Shown here in pieces: positions 12,151 to 24,100 of a stretch of 64,000 nucleotides of DNA. The stretch's first letter is position 1; the number at the start of each line of letters is the position of its first letter. A program made the position numbers and the translations under genes. The stretch covers positions 186,001 through 250,000 of the forward strand of contig NC_092410.1 in the NCBI RefSeq assembly GCF_009017415.1, written 5' to 3'. The stretch is from Aspergillus flavus. Lineage: Eukaryota > Ascomycota > Eurotiomycetes > Eurotiales > Aspergillaceae. The notes beneath the pieces were generated by a model, which saw nothing but the letters and a program-made list of their open reading frames with translations, was not told the DNA's origin and did no database searches.

Positions 12151-12819
12151 CTACAGGTTTTCAATATCGTCGAGGTTCTCCACATCCACTCCATCATCTT
12201 CAAGAACTTCGGGAATGACCTGGCCCTCGATATCAGGGTCAACTTCAGAACCGTCAAAGTTATCGAATTCGTCAGGCTGGACATCGGCCACCTCATCACG
12301 CTTCTCGAACTCAACCTCAGGGTCAAACTCAAGCGCTTCATCACGCTTGCCAAAGTGGCGGACAGCAGTATAGTAGACATCCGCAAGGCGACGGCACTCC
12401 ACTCCCTTCCATGAGCTCCAGCCCGAGAATTGGCTGCAGTACTTGTAGAGATCCTTCTTGAAGTTGTCGTCAATGCGCTTCTTCATGGCCTTTGTGAAGC
12501 GCTTCTGCTTCTTCGTGTTCCGGTAGCCGAAATCGTGTCTTTGGCAGCTGGGGATGAAGTTGTATCCATCGGGCTTATCGGGTGACTTGGAGCAGTTGTC
12601 CGATGACCAGTTGCACTTGGAGGGGTTCTTGGCCTTGCGCGCCTTCTGGAAGGTCTTCATGGAGACCTTGAAGATGAGGTTATCCGTGGCCTTGGCCGAG
12701 CATGTTGTCGCGCGTGCTTGTAAAGCAGAGATGGGATTGTCATTGACAGGGGTTGTGTAGGGCAAGGCAGACGAAATTGCGGCGAACAGGCCCAAAGTGG
12801 CAACGAAGATGTTCTTCAT
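12151..12819 (-). CDS. secreted phospholipase A2 (fungal/prokaryotic type)
   Basis: Intronless 222-residue secreted enzyme. It has a signal peptide at about 1-19, a short pro-region, and a catalytic domain at about 36-157 with the signature S-C-Q-R-H-D-F-G-Y-R-N; His95-Asp96 is the catalytic dyad. Cys40, Cys69, Cys76, Cys92, Cys128 and Cys142 are available for disulfides. The family hydrolyses the sn-2 ester of glycerophospholipids with Ca2+. Two Lys-Arg sites (158-159, 173-174) precede a very acidic tail (about 160-222), which looks like a C-terminal propeptide removed by Kex2; that tail is unusual and may keep the basic enzyme inactive or soluble. A TATA-like element (minus-strand TATAAA near 12935) lies about 115 bases upstream of the start. 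Confidence 0.88.
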   Translation of the reverse strand: MKNIFVATLGLFAAISSALPYTTPVNDNPISALQARATTCSAKATDNLIFKVSMKTFQKARKAKNPSKCNWSSDNCSKSPDKPDGYNFIPSCQRHDFGYRNTKKQKRFTKAMKKRIDDNFKKDLYKYCSQFSGWSSWKGVECRRLADVYYTAVRHFGKRDEALEFDPEVEFEKRDEVADVQPDEFDNFDGSEVDPDIEGQVIPEVLEDDGVDVENLDDIENL

Positions 12820-15080
12820 GATGATAAGTGGCTAGCACTCGGACAGAATAGGCAATAAGAAGTAGATGTGATGCTTGCGAGAGGAGATTGTTGATGATTC
12901 TGTAGAGAGCTACATGACAGGAGTTGACCTGCCCTTTATACTCGCGAATGACTCTTATGGTTGCCATGGACTGTCTCCTTGAACGAGGCTATTTCGTACT
13001 CGGTAAACTACGTCTCGCTCCGCCCCCATTCTGCTGTATCGTCTGGCACATTCCCTGTGCCGCATTGTGGACGTGATGCATTCTATCCCCTCTCGCCAAG
13101 AACCTATTTGTCTTTCTTTACGAGTTCTCAACACGAACATAATTAAAGCCCTCGACGTATTATTGGAGAAGAAGCGAAGACCATTCAGGATACGGTAAAG
13201 GGCTTCAGGATCTGCAGAACCTGAAATGCACCGAGCATATTCACTTCGAAGGATAAATTGGCCTCGGGTAAGCTTTAGTGGCCTATTGGTTCTAAAAGGA
13301 CCCTGGATCAAGGCATTATCGTATCCAATAATAGTAAATTCCAGACAAAAGGGATCCAGGTACGAGCATGGCTCGCATGCCAAGACTCAGTGAAGAATCT
13401 TGGGTTACCTTCGTGACTCGTAAAGCCCCATCGTCGCGCACCTGTAGTGCTTGTGTATGCCAAGATGATCGTCAAGCTGGAAGACCCTTGATTCTAAAAA
13501 TAGCTCTCAGAAGGTTATCATCGGAGGATCCCCCGCTGAAGAAACCCATTCTCAATTCTATCCTGCCATAACACAATTCGGTTCCACCAGTGCTCACATT
13601 TTCTTTTGGTTGCTGGTTATTAGGAGTATTTTGATACGTATCCAAACTCACTAACAGCAATACATGCCACTTCTTCAATATGCGATATTTTCCAGGAAAG
13701 CGATAATTGTCGCAATTGACGCAATACGAGGTCAAGCTCTGCCAAGAAAAAATCCGAGGTTAGTCTTCGTAAAAGCTTCAATTTTGGCATTGGCCCGGCG
13801 TCACTTCTATATGAGGTCAAGAGTCTTAGAGAGTGTGTCATTGCTGGTCGGCTCAGGTTACAAAGGCGGCTAATCAGTGGGGATATATCCACTTTAACAG
13901 CGACACATTCTCTCCATTGACAGCTAGTTCATGCAAGGCTTGTGATAGTGATAGCATTAGTCTCATTAGGACGCATGCTCGATGCGAGTTTGCTAAATCT
14001 GTAACGCGGTGTTGCAAACGGGGAAATCCACTGCCGCATACGGCATTGCGGTGTATATTCTCTATCTTGCGCTTGTTTGTTAACAGGATAGGATAGTATG
14101 CTCAAGAGAAGGCAAGAACTATCAGATTCACATCTAGTGAGGCCTGACAGGTGAAATTGGGGTTTATAGTCCAATGACTAGTGCTCCGTGGCACCCAAGA
14201 GAGCATCAAACTTCCATAACATGGTCACCTCGTGTTTCTCGTTCTTTCTGGCAGAGTAGAACTTAACTCCGTAAGTGTAGGTGCTATGCATTTGCTGTCC
14301 TTATCGGCTTTTTTACTAGTTGCCTTTATAATGCCGCTGCGCAAGTATGGTCTTGCTTCTGGGAGCCAGCATGTCGGACGATGACCAACAGCCACTTCCC
14401 ACCCTAACACGCTGAGAAGACTCAGCATAGGAAATGATCTAGAGTTGCCTTGGTCTCGTCTACAATTAGCGTGTATGTCGGCAACGGTATGTTCAAAGAT
14501 TGTATAGGTCCATATAATCTGCTGACCTCCCACTAATAAGCAGTAATGATTCCTCTTTCATGCAAATAGACTGCGAAAACCGCCTAATGAAGAGACTTAT
14601 GTTGATTCCCGTGGTATTAAATAAGCACTTTATAGCATGAGATTCACCTTCCCATTTGGAATAGAAGTAGTAGTAGGACCAATTGATATTTGTTTCTTTG
14701 CAAACTTATTAATATGCTCACTTCTATATCCAAGCTACGCACTGTATAAATCCGGTGCAGGTAAGATGATTACTTTACTCTCCTGTTTTCCTTTTTCTGT
14801 TTTCTCTCCTATCATTGACAGACGCATCTGCAGCGTCTTTTATATAGTCTTACGTTTCGAAGCAGGATTGTCATAAAGGGTAGACTATTGCTTGTAGTTC
14901 CTCAATATCAAATGAACGGGATGTTAAACGTTTATCCTAGACATTGTCCTGCCACGTGTCCATATACTAACAGACCCAACATTCCTATTAATAAGGAGAC
15001 ATAAAATGCCCGGGTGTTCAAGAAGTATACGGAATAGATTCTGCCAACCAACGGGGAACGTATTTTACTGAGAAGCGATC
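12820..15080. other. long intergenic stretch, no gene seen
   Basis: The 150 bases next to the phospholipase start are its promoter. The rest has several 60-140-codon open frames on both strands (for example 12955-13383 minus and 13472-13735 minus) that overlap each other and show no motif, so I treat them as chance frames. Confidence 0.35.
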
Positions 15081-16679
15081 ATGTTAGATCCTCATAGAGG
15101 CTCCACCAGCATGGCTCCCCCTTCCTCTCCGCCAACAAAACCGGCTTCGTATATCGATCAAGGGCTGGAAGGTACGCCCTCATTTGACGGAGTGGAGGAG
15201 GCCGAAGTACTTGTCCCGATGACCCAAACGGTTGCTATCATCACCAGCATCACCTGTATCACCGGTATCGGCAATCTGCTTGCCGGGCTGCACACTGTGT
15301 GAATTCCAGTCATTGCGGCTGACCTCCACATTCCTCCGGCACTCCAGCTTTGACCAACCACAACATTTGCACTCGCCTGTGGCTGCGTGCTGCTCCCTTG
15401 TGGAGCTGCAGCTGATGTGTTAGGGTGCCGGCGCGCCTGTCTGCTTGGTGGATTGCTTCAGACCGCCAGCGCCCTGGCGCTGGACTATCGGCGACAGGAA
15501 CCCAACTCATCGCTCTGCAGGTGATTGTGGGCCTTGCCGCATCTTTCTGCTTGCCAAGTGCTGTCGGCGTCACGGCTCACGTCTTCCCTGCCAATAGCAG
15601 CCCGCGTCGTCGCAGCATCGCTTTCGCGGCCATGGTGGTGGTCGGGCTGTTGGCTTTGGATTGGGCCTCGCGCTGGGCGGCGTGTTTTCGGACACAATTG
15701 GCTGGCATTGGGGGTTTTTTGTTACCGCGATCCTCAACAGCGCAGTGCTGGCCCTGGCACTGTGGGCAATTTCAAAAAGTGCAGATGGTGGTCCGCTGGG
15801 GAAGGCATCGCTCACCCATCTCTACCGGGATGTCGAGTAGATTGGCGCTCTACTCATCAGCGCTTGCCTTGCGTTTCTCTCGTACGAACAAGCCGTCGCT
15901 ACCGGATCAGATGCGGATCAGAGTATGCGCCAGCCGCTCTACATTGTCCTCCTCTGCTCAGCATTGGCATTAATACCTATATTTGCCTTATGGATGTGGC
16001 GACAAGTTCGATTTAGTCGCCCGGCGCTGATTCCAAACTCGCTTTGGACCAAACCTTTACAGCTGTTTGTATTACTGTGTTCCTTGTCTGGGGAACCCTC
16101 AATCCGAGTGAGCAGCTCACAGTCTTGTATCTCCAAGACGTCCGGGGTACATTGACTTTGACAGCGTCCTTATATTTTATGCCGGCCCCGGTCTGTGGCC
16201 TGCTAATGAATGCAGCCATCGGTCTTTCATTGCCATACTTGAAGTCCTCAATCGCTGTGCCCGCAGGCTGCCTTCTGAGCGGCATCGCACCACTCTTGCT
16301 AGCAACCCTCTGCGGCGTCGACGGGCCAGGGTATTGGCGTGGCGTCTTCCAAGCCATGGCTCTCAACTCACTGGGCGCAGACCTCGTTTATACAATCGCA
16401 AAACTAGTGATAACAGACTCATTTCCAGCCAAGACGCAGGCGCTAGCTGGTGGTGTTTTTAACATGCTCGCTCAAGTCGGGAAGAGCGTGGGCATCGCAA
16501 CATCGGCACTTATTGCACGGCAAATAACCTCGCAGATGGATCATGCAGAGAGTGCTACTGCCATGTTGAAGGGATATGAGGCTGGATGGTGGTACAACTG
16601 TGGGTTGGGGTTTGTCTCGGTAGCTGTGAGCTTTGGGGGGATGAGGAGTGTTAAAGTGATTGAAATTAAGAGGGATTGA
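15081..16679 (+). pseudogene. broken MFS drug:H+ antiporter-type transporter
   Basis: Remnant of a 14-helix major facilitator (DHA2-like). Conserved stretches are found in the right order but in different frames: IITSITCITGIGNLLAGL near 15235-15290, ADLHIPPALQL near 15320, ADVLG then C-R-R near 15411-15440, LIALQVIVGLAASFCLPSA near 15506-15562, GFGLGLALGGVFSDTIGWHWGFF near 15655-15720, and an intact C-terminal half from about 16044 to the stop at 16677-16679. Breaks are in-frame TGA at 15300-15302, TGA at 15351-15353 (aligned with a usual Trp), TAG at 15838-15840 (also a likely Trp), and one-base frame changes near 15480, 15632 and 16045. No intron arrangement explains all of these. It probably once exported small toxic compounds. 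Confidence 0.85.
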
Positions 16680-17609
16680 TTTGCTGACAATTCGGGATTT
16701 CTCGAACTTGAATTACACTTTTCCTTACTCATTTGAGTTGTTACCTTTCAAAACCTCATTTCTATTGCAAGATTATTGGGGTAGTTGGAATGATTCTGTT
16801 GGGCAGTCAGGAATGAATATAGCGAAATAGATGCGCGGCTCCTCACCACATATCGTTGATCTTACCATCACATCTGTTACTACCAGCCGCCCATTGGCAG
16901 GCCATGATTCTTTGAGCGCGCTCGCCTGCCTCTGACACTATCAATCTCTCTAATCCCGCCTGGAGAAATGAATCAAGAACCGGTTAAATTGTCCTTGTGA
17001 ACACTTATTTTCCATAGCACTTTGGTATATTTCAGGACTGCTACGAGCATATCAGGTGTGCACGTGCTAGTAGAAAACGATTCAATGCTCATCGCAATCA
17101 TGTGCTTCATTTTACCGAAGCCCTAGTTTAATATACCATCCAGTCTCACCACTGGGAAGGCGTGTATAATAATATCAAGACGATTAAACTGAGACGCGCC
17201 GACCCGTCAACAGTGGATCTTAACCTGCCGGGGAAGGCAGAAATGCCGACAGGTCTGGGAATTGAATCAATATCTACCAGATAACAACGCACGTTCCTTC
17301 GGATAGCAAGGGCGATCTCAGGAACCCCCACCAACCCCGACCAATACGAGACTCAGACAGAACCATATGGGCAGATAAGATAGCGGAAGTCCGACGGAAA
17401 AGAAATTCAGGGCGAGTTTATGCAGAGTTGTGGAGACCGGAACGTGAATTATTGATTGGTCAACGTTTTGATTGCAGAGTTACATCTGAACCCCGAGCAA
17501 ATGTGAGGGGCATTTGCTAAGGGGCTCGACTATATATAGCATGCAGCACAGACATAATTGAGGACCTTGGTGTCATTTTTCAGCGTTGTATACAGACCAT
17601 TCATCGATC
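16680..17609. promoter_or_regulatory. intergenic and nuclease promoter
   Basis: The last part is the promoter of the S1 nuclease. A strong TATA element (CTATATATAG, about 17529-17538) lies roughly 72-80 bases before the start codon. The remainder shows no gene. Confidence 0.5.
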
Positions 17610-18572
17610 ATGCCGCGCTTACTCCCCATTTCGGCGGCTACTCTGGCGCTGGCCCAACTCACTTATGGTTGGGGCAACTTAGGTCACGAGACGGTGGCCT
17701 ACATTGCCCAGAGCTTCGTTGCTTCTCCAACCGAATCCTTTTGTCAGGATATTCTGGGCGATGACTCCACCTCCTACTTGGCCAACGTCGCCACATGGGC
17801 CGATACGTATAAGTATACCGACGCCGGAGAATTCTCCAAGCCCTACCATTTTATTGATGCGCAAGACAACCCGCCGCAGAGCTGTGGAGTAGATTACGAT
17901 CGGGATTGTGGTAGCGCCGGGTGCAGTATCAGCGCGATCCAGAACTACGTGAGTTACTTTAGAGTTTATAACAATATAGGATGCTCATCTTACTTAGACC
18001 AATATTCTCCTGGAATCTCCCAATGGCTCGGAGGCGTTGAATGCCCTGAAATTCGTGGTTCATGTTCGTCACGTCCCTTGACCGGTTTAATCCGATTTCC
18101 TAATATGTCGCAGATCATCGGAGATACTCACCAGCCCCTGCACGACGAGAATCTCGAGGCCGGTGGCAACGGTATTGATGTGACGTATGATGGAGAAACC
18201 ACCAACCTCCATCATATTTGGGACACCAACATGCCCGAGGAAGCCGCAGGTGGCTACAGTCTGTCGGTCGCAAAGACCTATGCTGACCTTCTTACTGAGC
18301 GCATCAAAACCGGTACCTACTCATCTAAGAAGGACTCATGGACAGAGGGAATTGATATCAAAGACCCTGTGTCGACCTCAATGATCTGGGCGGCCGACGC
18401 CAACACCTACGTCTGCAGTACGGTTTTGGATGACGGACTGGCATACATTAACTCCACGGACTTGTCCGGCGAGTACTACGACAAGTCCCAGCCAGTCTTT
18501 GAGGAACTCATCGCGAAAGCCGGGTATCGGTTGGCGGCTTGGTTGGATCTGATTGCGAGTCAGTCCGCTTGA
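17610..18572 (+). CDS. nucS: secreted nuclease S1 (S1/P1 family)
   Basis: Single-strand-specific, zinc-dependent nuclease that cuts RNA and DNA to 5'-nucleotides. Three exons (17610-17948, 17998-18063, 18114-18572) give 287 residues, the usual length of the Aspergillus precursor. The signal peptide (about 1-20) ends just before WGNLGHE; that mature N-terminal Trp and the nearby His are zinc ligands. Other ligand-bearing stretches are present: A-T-W-A-D, K-P-Y-H-F-I-D, H-I-I-G-D-T-H-Q-P-L-H and N-L-H-H-I-W-D. N-glycosylation sites and Cys pairs match the family. I chose the ATG at 17610 over an upstream in-frame ATG at 17586 because it starts a clean signal peptide. The second intron has a less common donor (GTTCGT). 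The reading is very close to the A. oryzae enzyme as I recall it. Confidence 0.95.
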   Translation: MPRLLPISAATLALAQLTYGWGNLGHETVAYIAQSFVASPTESFCQDILGDDSTSYLANVATWADTYKYTDAGEFSKPYHFIDAQDNPPQSCGVDYDRDCGSAGCSISAIQNYVSYFRVYNNIGCSSYLDQYSPGISQWLGGVECPEIRGSCSSRPLTGLIRFPNMSQIIGDTHQPLHDENLEAGGNGIDVTYDGETTNLHHIWDTNMPEEAAGGYSLSVAKTYADLLTERIKTGTYSSKKDSWTEGIDIKDPVSTSMIWAADANTYVCSTVLDDGLAYINSTDLSGEYYDKSQPVFEELIAKAGYRLAAWLDLIASQSA

Positions 18573-19836
18573 AGGGGATTGTCTAAAATATGCTCGGAGT
18601 TAGGTCGCTATTTGAGCGATGTGGAATAGTTGGCCGAGTAGGTCTTCTTCTCTGAAATGACTATACTTTAGCAAAAACCGATGTAGTACCGTACATCGTA
18701 ACCTGTTATGTGTCGCTCTGCAAGTCTTCCAATGCTATCTGTTGATGACTACGAATACAATGCTATCATGCATATTCGAACAAAGTAGCTCTTGAGCTTG
18801 AGTTAGGGATGAGACACGAGTGAAAATGTCAAAGCAAGGACTTCCACCCTGGTCCTTTCCTTATTAATTCCCGAACCCAGGTACACCTAATAGGCTTTCC
18901 AACTACCAGTGTCACATTGACCGGTGACATAGAAAGCTGAATGCTAATACATGGGTCTATTGACGATGTTATGCTGGTAAAGCTATGCCTGGGGGTGCCG
19001 AAACTAGTTAAATAATTCGGGTCGAGTAATTAGACCTCGGCGCCGCCCTAGGCTCATGGGCTGTTCATGGGGGCAGTTATCGAGGTACAGCTTGAGCAAC
19101 ATGTTGAGTAACTCCACACAGGAAAACAGAGAGGCTGCTATGAGATAGATTGACTAATGGCCGTCCTTAGCAGTACGACAGCAAATTCTGGTTCGTAATT
19201 ATTCTCCGATCCGTCATGCGTCACAATAACAGCCCACATATACAGCGGATGACTGCAAGTCCTGACAGCAGCTGCGAGGGCGGCTCCAATGGCAGGAATA
19301 GAACTAGTACTTTGGGGGTGAGCAGGTTGCAATGTCTAGAAAAGTACATGCGTGAGGGTGTGTCTCCCCGCACGAAGCACAGCGACAGAATGTACATGAG
19401 CTTGTGCATGCGTACCAGTGACCTAACAGTGTAATAGTTCTGTTGTAACTTCATGTTGTTGGAATGGCTCTATGACGTGGAAATATCGCAATCTCCCCCC
19501 AGGACTTTCCTATGAACTCATAGTGGAAAAAGGGGTTCCATAGCCAACGTTGTAATGAGCTGCATAGGAACTGTTATCGGAGATTGAAAATTTAGGTCGT
19601 TCTACTACCTTCATGAAATCAATGTGGGCAACTAGAAGCAAAAATGATATTACACTTCATAAGGGACATGCATCTAGAACACTGGAACCCCTGCATGGTA
19701 CTAGTTAGTCATTGTACCATATACCAACAAGCTGTAGACCGTATGGTATTCTGTTAAGTACAACTTAGAGGCATAGGACAACCTACCGAGGAGCACTATG
19801 ACCAAACCAACATGCCCGTAACTTCCAGGGATGTAT
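18573..19836. other. intergenic between convergent genes, no gene seen
   Basis: No coding pattern is recognised; short overlapping frames at 19138-19454 on both strands have no motif. Confidence 0.4.
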
Positions 19837-21139
19837 TTATATTAGATTGTTATCAATCATAAACTGAACTGTATCAATAACACTTTTCTCAAGACTAATA
19901 TAGCCCCATTGCCCGTCGACAGCTCCCTTGGCCAAGATGTCCTGGCTAATGCGCGTATCCCATCCAGTTGGATGGACCCCATCAGGCAGAGTTTGTGCAG
20001 GATTGCCTTCCGGTACTCTTTCTCTGAGGGACGGAAAATGTTTCCGAATAATATTGAGTACCAGTTGGGGTGTCGTGAGTTCGGAAATAAGATAAACTCG
20101 TCGACCAGCTGCTGCAGGGTTCGTCAAAGCATCTACATGGCTTCTGGCAACGTCACGGACATCCACCTAAGTATCATCAGCGCTTCTGATCACAAACGCA
20201 TGATTAAGTGGACACATACGAAGTGGTAAAATGGAAAGCGCATATCCTTGAGCTCATCTTTGTGGACGCTGTCGATAAACTTCGCAATCACAAAATAGTT
20301 CGTTGCATTGATAGAGCTCATCCCCGAGATCGGATGAATCATTGGTCCTGTGATGATGTGTGGGTTCATCAATGTGAGCTCAAACGCAGGGGAGTTCATT
20401 TTCATAAACTCCCAAGCTGCTCTTTCCGCCTGCACCTTAGAGACCATATATCCTAAGACGCCATCGCCACACTCAAGTGCCTGCTGTGCAGTGATCTTCC
20501 GCATTCATTAGCCGCTGCTCACTGCGGGAAATTGTCGATGCCATATCCTCACAGGGTTCCACTCCTCTTCTGTGTATGGAGGTCCTGGTCGCGCGGGATC
20601 CTCAAATGAATTCAAGACTATAACAGCACTACCCAGAAGGACGAACCGCTTCAAGTCCATTCCACCATGTCGGTGAGCACTTCCGAGGATCTCAGTGACA
20701 CTTAACTATGTTAATAGTTATCCAGATACTTTGCAGATGAAAGTATTCCATTTCTCACCCCACTACAGCAGTCTCAATTACAAGCTTCTGCATGTCCTCC
20801 GCTTGGAGCGTGACCGGTGACGCTGTGTGAATCACGAAGGCGAAAGGTACTTCCGCACTCTTAAATACTTCATCGAATGGCTGGCTTTTGGTAAAGTCAG
20901 GAACTATTACAAACTTTACTCTACCCTCCCAAGATGGGTGTGATCTGATAATGGCTGCTGCTTTCTCCTGTGACCGGACAGTTGCAGTGACGGCATATCC
21001 ACGCTGTTAACAGTCAGATGGGACGTCTCTCCGAGGCAAAGCGACATGTCACCTCAAGTAAATTAGACAAAATATGAGATGCCGCAAAGCCATTCGCGTG
21101 TGTCAGAAGAACGTGCTGCTTCTTCATTTGAGGTATCAT
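19837..21139 (-). CDS. NAD(P)-dependent extended short-chain reductase (ketoreductase/DFR-like)
   Basis: Five exons on the minus strand (21053-21139, 20759-21003, 20553-20700, 20220-20495, 19837-20166) give 361 residues, or 357 if translation starts at the ATG at 21127. The protein has the fold of dihydroflavonol-reductase/Gre2-like extended SDR enzymes, which reduce aldehydes and ketones with NADPH. Evidence includes the Rossmann opening near residues 10-20, R-G-Y-A-V-T-A-T-V-R-S, the H-T-A-S-P strand, the catalytic Y-M-V-S-K, N-P-H-I-I-T-G-P and V-D-V-R-D-V-A-R-S-H. The dinucleotide loop is odd: T-H-A-N-G-F replaces the usual T-G-A-N-G-F, so the first glycine of GxxGxxG is His. A TATA-like palindrome (GCTTTTATAAAAAGC) lies near 21270-21284 upstream. 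All introns are GT..AG and the total is in frame. Confidence 0.85.
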
Positions 21140-24100
21140 ACTGAGGAAAATGGACGAGGAAGGAGGTTTTGCTTTCAGGTCGTGATGGATCTCACCACTA
21201 TACGGCTCTGTAGTAGCTCAGGTGCCTCTTCACAGGTTCATAATTCCTTACTTCATGAACCCCCCGAGATGCTTTTATAAAAAGCATGAGCAAGAATTAT
21301 ATGGTTACGTCACAGATGGACACTTTGGCACAGTGTAGCCTGGTTCAGGCCGTTGAACCTTGGCACTATGCCAACATTTTCGAAAGGTGAACCATCGTAG
21401 TGCATATTTAACCAGATTGGAGGCTATCAGTTCAGAATCCTGCCTGTGGTAGGAGTATATTGTAGGCATCCCGCCGAGGGGTTTCCCTGGATCCATTGTC
21501 CGCCACATGTTAATTTTGCAATCTGGACTCTGCATAGAGACTAATATGATGTTTATTTCTCATAAAGATACAGGTAGTATAGCGACTGCTCGTTTGATGG
21601 ACATCTGCAACTGTATCCAGAAAATCGGTTCATGGTTGTCTGTCTCTGGTTTTCCCGGTTCAGTATCTTCATAATCACTTGAACCAGGAATTATTCCAGA
21701 AACATCTGCTACACCGCAGGGTATACTTCCTAAACTAAGATAATATCGACCCACATCTGACTTATCGGAGACTCGACAACTAGATACTATACTGAGGTAT
21801 CCAATCCGATTTTACTCCTTAAACGTGCGTTTATTTCAGGCAATCCCCAATGACAACAACCACTGGTTGCGGCCCGCTTTCTGCTGTTGAGAATAGAATA
21901 GAGTACGGAGTACGTACTCGTTCCATTAGTGTGAATTGATGCGGTTATCCGAAAGCATGGCGCAGATGGCTGTTACGGTAGAGGTCTATGAGGGTCTAGG
22001 CAAACCAGACGTCTTGAAGCAGAGGGTGCAATTGGAGTTGCGGTCAAGATCGACCACTTCATTCAGTACGGAGTAGTGGAAGTAATTCTCGGGCAGCCAA
22101 ATCGGATCTACGGAGATGCGCCACCCTCGCAGCCTTTCATAATCACGAATTATTGAATACGGCGAGTATTTGCATGGGTCGTATATCATATCTGATCTAA
22201 GTACACGCAAAATCATAATTCAAAACAATGGCTCCGAGATCTCACTCATACTCCGGTATTATGGCCTGTATGTATTCTTTTGATGCATCCGCAAATTGCT
22301 AGGTCTAGATACGGATCAGATAGAACTTAGCGATTGCCTTGAAAGCCCTGTTCTACTGCTGACATATATTAACTCCCGTAATAGTCCACTTTGTTTTGCC
22401 GTACTACAGAAGTGTGTGGCTTGATGGAAAACGCGCGCTAGGGACTCGTGTTGCTTGGCTAGTGCGTAAGACCCGAGGAAATGATCAGACGAATACGGGA
22501 TGGAGACTTTCATCCAGTAATCTACGTTGTCATCGAGTGAGACTCTCTGCAGGAAGAGTAATTGAACTAGTCTTCTGAACGAAAGACACCATGGGGAATG
22601 AGACACTCCCAGAAATGGAAATCAGAAGAAAGAGAGAGACGGATCAAAAGAAAGGATAGAAGGATACAATCAGTCTCCAGTCTCAGGGGTCACGTAATTA
22701 GACTGCCTCTTCCATCATTTTAATATGCACTATTAAAAACGGTGCCTCATCCCTTTTCTCGTGCAGCTCAGGACTATCCACATGTACAGTGATAGACACT
22801 GCGGTGAGCACATCGCACCACATATCGGCTAAAAACATCGAGACATGAAAAGGCTTGGTAATAAGCATTGGCACTACCACAGTGCTAGGGTTGTTCCCAG
22901 GATGTAATAGTATGGGCTATTGCACTGGGGTAGCGGTGATCATGCTCAATATTCCTGTCGTGCCAATTAAATACCTATGATATGACTTTTCCTGAATATA
23001 AAGCTACATTTATGGATGGTGGTCAGCACGCCGATGCAGATCTTGCTGTGATTACTTCGGGGAGACACATTCCGTACGACATTCGCGCTGGTAACTTGAG
23101 ACAAGCAATGCAGATCTTTATTTCCTGGTAAGCCCAGGAGCAAGAGCAAACAAACCATTACCCATGAACTGGTACAATACACGATCCAAATAGCGACCTA
23201 CGCCTAGGCAGATACGTGCGTCAATGAACACAGGGATCCAAGTGGTTCATCTTTCGGGTCAAGCCGACTTAATAGCCTCACTACTTTTTCTATACGAGGC
23301 AATCCTGTGGCTGCTTGTGGCTGTTCCTTACAACCTATCGCGACCGATTTCAAAGTTCTGTTGGTGAAGCGCACTGGAATGAAATCAAGGTGTTCTATCT
23401 TAAGGCTATGGATGTTACTCCAAATTACCAACGTACGCAGGGCACATTATAATCGGGCGGCATAAACGGCGTGACCCAATAAGCAGTTCGATCTGCGATG
23501 TTCACCTTCGTATTCTTTCCGGTGCGATCTCCCCATAAATGTATCTGATTCGAGGGACGATCGATGAAGATCCTCTTCATCCGTGAAAATATCAAACCCC
23601 GAAGTCAGCTCAATTGTACGCTATCGAATTGTTTGACTCAGTATGACTTCATTGGCTCGCTAAATATATCTGTCCCCATCTGTCCAGGTGACAAAACAAG
23701 GTCAATTGGAGCTATCTCCGCATATGTGGAGCTTCCTGGCGCTTGAAAGTTATATTACATGCAGGGTTTCCCGGTTGATAAGCATCTTGGCATGGCAAGA
23801 ATCACGGTGAGGTTGTGCGAGACTCAGAAAGCACTGGCCACAGTTTGATTTCTAAATTGAACCTATTTCCACAGGCTGCATTACAGAGAGAAAAAGCTCA
23901 CCTGGGCTTGTTGTTCAATTGCTCTGATAAGGGCCGGCGGTATGAACTGCCCCTAGGAAGAATCTCACCAATCTCCGAAGAGTGGACCTCAACTAGTTCA
24001 CGCTTAGCACTTCCGCATTAGTGTATATACTGTCGATCCTATACGTCGAACTGGGTGACCAGCCTGCTGTTCGTGGCTTCAGTGCCGCTGGAGCACCTCC

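Noticed and set aside
12955..13383. 142-codon minus-strand open frame
   Set aside because: It has no domain and no start context, it overlaps other frames, and it lies in the phospholipase promoter side.
21905..21925. GAGTACGTACTC palindrome as an operator
   Set aside because: No gene starts near it, and TACGGAGTA-type words are common in Aspergillus DNA as far as I recall.
22967..23182. Plus-strand fragment around 22995-23110 that reads like a protein (ATFMDGGQHADADLAVI)
   Set aside because: Only about 50 codons between stops, no flanking exons could be chained, and the family is not recognised.
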